Source: Planctomycetota bacterium
GTDB lineage: Bacteria; Planctomycetota; Phycisphaerae; Phycisphaerales; UBA1924
Direction of reading: 5' to 3'
DNA length: 43,840 nucleotides
NCBI GenBank assembly: GCA_017303555.1
Contig: JAFLCN010000029.1
Location: forward strand, 1 to 43,840
In this document: positions 40,700 through 43,840 of the stretch, piece after piece
How the letters are laid out: each line of letters begins with the position of its first letter
How positions within the stretch are numbered: position 1 is the first letter of the stretch
Position numbers and translations under genes: made by a program
Notes under the pieces: model-generated
Database searches by the model: none
The model's input: only the letters and a program-made list of their open reading frames with translations
What the model was told of the DNA's origin: nothing

Positions 40700-41529
40700 T
40701 TCAACGTGCCGATCAACAATCGGGCGTGCCGGAACTCGATCGATTCGACTGTTACGAACTCTGCGTCCAGTCGCCGCGACATGTCGCGGGGTTTCTTCGC
40801 GCAGTGCACGGCAACAACCCGGTGAAGCTGCGCGAGGATTTTTGCGGAACGGCCGCGGTCTCCGGGCGGTGGATCGAAGACGCCCGTAAACGGGGAGAAG
40901 CAGCCCAAGCGGTCGCGGTCGATCTCGATCCGGAGTGCATCGCCAAGGCGCGCCGGCTCGTCCCGCGCGAGGTCCGTCTGGTGGTGGGGGACAGCACAAG
41001 CGCGGACGCGGTTGAAGAAAGCTGCGACGTCGCGTTTGTCGGGAATTTTTCGATCGGGTACCTGCGCTCGCGCGAGTCGCTGCTGCGATACCTCCGGCTC
41101 TCCCGCGACCGGCTCGCCCGAGGCGGCGGCGGATTCGGCGGGGGCGTGTTTGTCTGCGATACCTACGGCGGTGCATCCGCGTTCAAGCTTGGATCGCTGA
41201 CACGCAAGCATCCCTCCCGCACCGGCGAGATCATCCACTATCACTGGGCGCACGAAGCGGCCGATCCGCTGACCGGGATGGTGGTGAACTCGATCTCGTT
41301 CAAGGTCGAGCGCGATGGAGAGATCGTGCAGGAGCTGCCCCGTGCGTTTGTGTATGAATGGCGACTCTGGCCGGTCGCGGAGCTGCGCGAGGCGATGGTC
41401 GAGGCGGGGTTTACCTCAACTGAGGTGCACGCCGATTGCAACCTCGCTCCGGGGGAAGCGCCGGTGCCGGTCAACGCCCCCGAGGAACTCAAGGAAGACT
41501 GGATCGTTCTGGTCGTTGCCCGCGTTTGA
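40696..41529 (+). CDS. class I SAM-dependent methyltransferase
   Basis: The 277-residue protein is a Rossmann-fold methyltransferase. Motif I reads LREDFCGTAAVSGRWI, an unusual but recognisable form (E/D-x-F/G-C-G-T-A) of the SAM-binding loop, followed by VAVDLDPECIAKARRL (acidic ribose ligand) and CDVAFVGNFSIGYLRS (motif IV region). FVCDTYGGASAFKLG and the C-terminal beta region follow. The substrate is unknown. The TTG start overlaps the TGA of the thioredoxin gene (TTGA), so translation is coupled; a GTG nearby at 40706 is out of frame, so TTG is preferred. It is cytoplasmic while its partner is exported, so a shared pathway is not obvious. Confidence 0.8.
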   Translation: MIQRADQQSGVPELDRFDCYELCVQSPRHVAGFLRAVHGNNPVKLREDFCGTAAVSGRWIEDARKRGEAAQAVAVDLDPECIAKARRLVPREVRLVVGDSTSADAVEESCDVAFVGNFSIGYLRSRESLLRYLRLSRDRLARGGGGFGGGVFVCDTYGGASAFKLGSLTRKHPSRTGEIIHYHWAHEAADPLTGMVVNSISFKVERDGEIVQELPRAFVYEWRLWPVAELREAMVEAGFTSTEVHADCNLAPGEAPVPVNAPEELKEDWIVLVVARV

Positions 41530-41684
41530 GAGCACGCACCGGCGCGAAGACACGACGCGAAGTGATGGCCGGAGGGATCGACGCCAGATGGTCCTGGCAG
41601 GAGCGTGAACGCCGTGTCCCCGCCGCGCTGCGGGCTTTCCCGAGCTTCACCTTTGACCGACGCGCCTCGTAGAATCACTTCCTT

Positions 41685-43538
41685 ATGACCGGCCCGACGA
41701 ACTCAATCCCCCCTGCATCGAAACCCGCGCCGGACGCAGCGCCCGCCGTCGAGGAGCGCTCACTCAACTTCCTCGAGCAAATCGTCGAGGCCGACAACGC
41801 GAGCAAGAAGTGGGGGACGTGGGGCGCGAAAGAGCCGAGCCGTGCGGATGTGCCGCAGGTGCACACGCGGTTCCCGCCCGAGCCGAACGGCTATCTGCAC
41901 GTCGGGCACGCCAAGAGCATCTGTCTGAACTCGGGGCTCGCGAAGAAGTACGGGGGCAAGTTCAATCTCCGCTTCGACGACACGAACCCTGCGAAAGAAG
42001 AGCAGGAATACGTCGACTCAATCATCCGCGATGTGAAGTGGCTCGGGGGCGACTTCGACACCGGCCCGAACGCGGGTGGGCTTTATTTCGCAAGCAACTA
42101 CTTCGAGAAGATGTACGAGTTCACCGAAGAGCTGGTGAAGAAGGGCAAGGCGTACGTCTGCCAGTTGTCGGGCGAAGAAGTTTCTGCCCGCCGCGGCACA
42201 CCGACCGTGCCCGCGACATCGCCGTACCGCGATCGTCCGGTGGAAGAAAGCCTGAAGCTGCTCGCCGAGATGCGAGACGGCAAACACCCCAACGGCGCGA
42301 TGACGGTGCGTGCGAAGATCGACTTGGCATCACCGAACTTCAACCTCCGCGACCCGGTGATGTACCGCATCATCCATGAGCATCACCACAACACGGGTGA
42401 TAAGTGGTCGATGTACCCCATGTACGACTGGGCCCACGGGCTGGAAGACTCGATGGAAGGGATTACGCACTCGATCTGCACGCTCGAGTTCGAGAATCAC
42501 CGCCCGCTCTACGACTGGTTTATCGATGCGATCAACGAAGGCCGCGGCCCGGGCAGCAAGTGGGGGATGCCGATCCACCACCCGCAGCAGATCGAGTTTG
42601 CCAAGCTCCGCCCGACCTACACCGTGATGAGCAAGCGCAACTTGCTGAAGATGGTGGAAGAAAAGACGGTGACGGGTTGGGACGACCCGCGCATGCCGAC
42701 GATCAGTGCGATGCGCCGGCGGGGCTTTCCGCCGGAGGCACTCCGCAACTTCGTCACCGATGTCGGCGTGACCAAGGTCGAAAGCTACATCGATCTCAGC
42801 CGCCTTGAGAACGCCGTCCGCGATGTTCTGAACAAGACGACCCCGCGCACGATGAGCGTGCTCAAGCCGCTGAAAGTCACGATCGAAAACTGGCCCGATG
42901 ACAAGGTGGATGAGCTCGACTTCGTGATCAACCCCGAAGACGAGAGCGCCGGGAAGCGAAAGGTTCCGTTCACGAAGGAAATCTACATCGAGCAGGACGA
43001 CTTCATGGAGAACCCTCCGAAGAAGTTCTTCCGGCTTGCACTGGGCGCAGAGGTTCGTCTGCGTTGGGCGTATTTCATTACGTGTACGGGCGTCGAGAAA
43101 GATGCCGCGGGAAATGTGATCGGGATTCGCGCGACGTACGACCCCGCGACCCGCGGCGGCGACGCGCCCGTCGGCCCTGATGGCAAGCCGACCAAGAAGG
43201 TGAAGGGCACAATACACTGGATCAGTGCCAAGCACGCTGTGCCGGCTGAAGTTCGGTTGTTCGATCGCCTCTTCAACGCCGAAGTCCCCGGCGATCGCAC
43301 AGGCAACTACATCGACGACCTGAATCCGAATTCGCTCGAAGTGGTGCGGGCGCTCGTTGAGCCCTGGCTCGCTGAAAACGCGAAGTACAATAACGAAACG
43401 CTCGAGGGAGCTCGGTTCCAGTTCGAGCGACTTGGGTATTTCAATGTCGACAAGGATTCCGCCCCGGGCAAGCTGGTGTTTAACCGGACGGTGACGCTGA
43501 AGGACAGTTGGGCGAAGGAAGCGAAGCCGGGAGCTTGA
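41685..43538 (+). CDS. glnS: glutaminyl-tRNA synthetase
   Basis: The 617-residue protein is GlnS, charging tRNA with glutamine directly. HTRFPPEPNGYLHVGHAKSICLN carries the HIGH motif (HVGH). LRFDDTNPAKEEQEYVDSI and GGDFDTGPNAGGLYFASNYFEKMYEFTEELVKKGKAYV are diagnostic of the GlnRS branch, and VMSKRNLLKMVEE is the KMSKS loop. Two beta-barrel anticodon domains follow (FVINPEDESAGKRKVPFTKEIYIEQDDF; RATYDPATRGGDAPVGPDGKPTKKVKGTIHWISAKHA). There is no YqeY extension. It is slightly longer than E. coli GlnS (about 554) because of a 40-residue N-terminal extension (SIPPASKPAPDAAPAVEERSLNF). It is probably monocistronic. Confidence 0.97.
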   Translation: MTGPTNSIPPASKPAPDAAPAVEERSLNFLEQIVEADNASKKWGTWGAKEPSRADVPQVHTRFPPEPNGYLHVGHAKSICLNSGLAKKYGGKFNLRFDDTNPAKEEQEYVDSIIRDVKWLGGDFDTGPNAGGLYFASNYFEKMYEFTEELVKKGKAYVCQLSGEEVSARRGTPTVPATSPYRDRPVEESLKLLAEMRDGKHPNGAMTVRAKIDLASPNFNLRDPVMYRIIHEHHHNTGDKWSMYPMYDWAHGLEDSMEGITHSICTLEFENHRPLYDWFIDAINEGRGPGSKWGMPIHHPQQIEFAKLRPTYTVMSKRNLLKMVEEKTVTGWDDPRMPTISAMRRRGFPPEALRNFVTDVGVTKVESYIDLSRLENAVRDVLNKTTPRTMSVLKPLKVTIENWPDDKVDELDFVINPEDESAGKRKVPFTKEIYIEQDDFMENPPKKFFRLALGAEVRLRWAYFITCTGVEKDAAGNVIGIRATYDPATRGGDAPVGPDGKPTKKVKGTIHWISAKHAVPAEVRLFDRLFNAEVPGDRTGNYIDDLNPNSLEVVRALVEPWLAENAKYNNETLEGARFQFERLGYFNVDKDSAPGKLVFNRTVTLKDSWAKEAKPGA

Positions 43539-43840
43539 GCGCACTAAGCAGGTGCTACCGGCGGCCCTCTGCTTTCAGGTCCGCGATTCGGAGTCCGCGC
43601 AGTTTCATCTGTTTCGCAAGCCGACGCATTGAAGCGATTGCTTCTCGCTTTTGCAATGTAGGCGAAGCCGCCCGAGGGCTTGCGTTCAAGCTGAGTTTGG
43701 ATGCTTTTTTCTTGGGTCATGACTAGCTGAGCCTTCCCGGAAGCGTCCGGATAGGCTGATTTGCTGTGCGAAACCGCTACGTCGTCCGTGCACGAGTTTC
43801 GGAGCATGTTTTCCGCCGGTTCCTGCGGCACGTTGTCGCC
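43539..43840. other. 3' edge region downstream of glnS
   Basis: The last 302 bases contain no clear gene and no visible terminator hairpin for glnS. Only the short minus-strand frame at 43555-43689 looks protein-like. Confidence 0.5.
43555..43689 (-). CDS. possible small basic helical protein
   Basis: A frame of 44 codons from a TTG at 43689 ends in QKREAIASMRRLAKQM and then KLRGLRIADLKAEGRR before TAG. This looks like an amphipathic basic helix rather than random sequence. The frame is open upstream only to a TGA 14 codons earlier, encoding PKKKASKLS, so there is no ATG and the start is unclear; a TTG at 43656 would give 33 residues. It may be a small protein with a non-standard start or the remnant of a longer frameshifted gene. 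No family is recognised. Confidence 0.25.
   Translation of the reverse strand: MNASPRAASPTLQKREAIASMRRLAKQMKLRGLRIADLKAEGRR

Noticed and set aside
43544..43831. 95-codon minus-strand frame at the window edge
   Set aside because: The alternative frame at 43555-43689 gives a more protein-like C-terminus; the longer frame is low-complexity and ends in GPESRGPPVAPA.

Overview
The window looks like a chromosomal segment of a planctomycete of class Phycisphaerae (order Phycisphaerales or close). The evidence is a GC-rich sequence, secreted proteins ending in paired GDLN...DDADF calcium-loop modules with a terminal Cys (the GC-type dockerin of this group), a PEP-CTERM-type protein ending PAPGAASMLGL...RRRR, and several membrane proteins with the CxKCGYD...CPECG zinc ribbon common in planctomycetes. 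I see no rRNA, tRNA, CRISPR array, transposase or prophage. The assignment is inference from protein signatures, not a database result.

Layout. 1-3.4 kb: a GNAT acetyltransferase, a DUF4240 protein, an unknown helical protein with an apparently leaderless promoter, and a secreted DUF6263-like protein. 3.6-7.6 kb: two secreted peptidases, an S8 subtilisin carrying a dockerin-like tail and an S46 dipeptidyl-peptidase. 7.7-13.1 kb: three paralogous zinc-ribbon membrane proteins, interrupted by an AAA-type (ATP/ADP antiporter-like) transporter and a Tat-exported SDR epimerase. 13.1-15.7 kb (minus strand): Dps, NadD with a small membrane protein, and a YdjC/ChbG deacetylase. 16-19.9 kb (minus): a compact set of acyl carrier protein, FkbH-like HAD/GNAT, VOC protein and a GNAT-like protein. 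20.1-25.5 kb: an EEP-family lipoprotein, a PBP2-like transpeptidase and MetK. 25.7-30.6 kb: a PEP-CTERM protein, PurM and two dockerin-tailed secreted proteins. 30.6-32.9 kb: a gene-free stretch with stacked hairpins, an orphan mraZ with two DnaA boxes upstream, a flavin reductase and a small unknown protein. 33.1-36.2 kb (minus): a membrane-anchored ankyrin protein and an EF-G paralogue. 36.4-43.5 kb (plus): a polytopic zinc-site protein, GltX, a TlpA-like thioredoxin translationally coupled to a methyltransferase, and GlnS.

Most genes are housekeeping or cell-envelope functions in short, often single-gene units separated by clear hairpin terminators (after the S8 protease, epimerase, metK, the PEP-CTERM gene, the HAF/dockerin gene and the ankyrin gene). 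The best candidates for coordinated function are the ACP/FkbH/VOC/GNAT set and the zinc-ribbon family.

The most striking unexplained structure is a set of at least ten degenerate tandem tracts with 7- or 8-nt periodicity. They are of several sequence families, mostly intergenic and often in inverted pairs, but two lie in frame inside the housekeeping genes purM and gltX. They are accompanied by a (CT)29 microsatellite, REP-like hairpins and a dispersed CCCTCCC/GGGAGGG palindrome.
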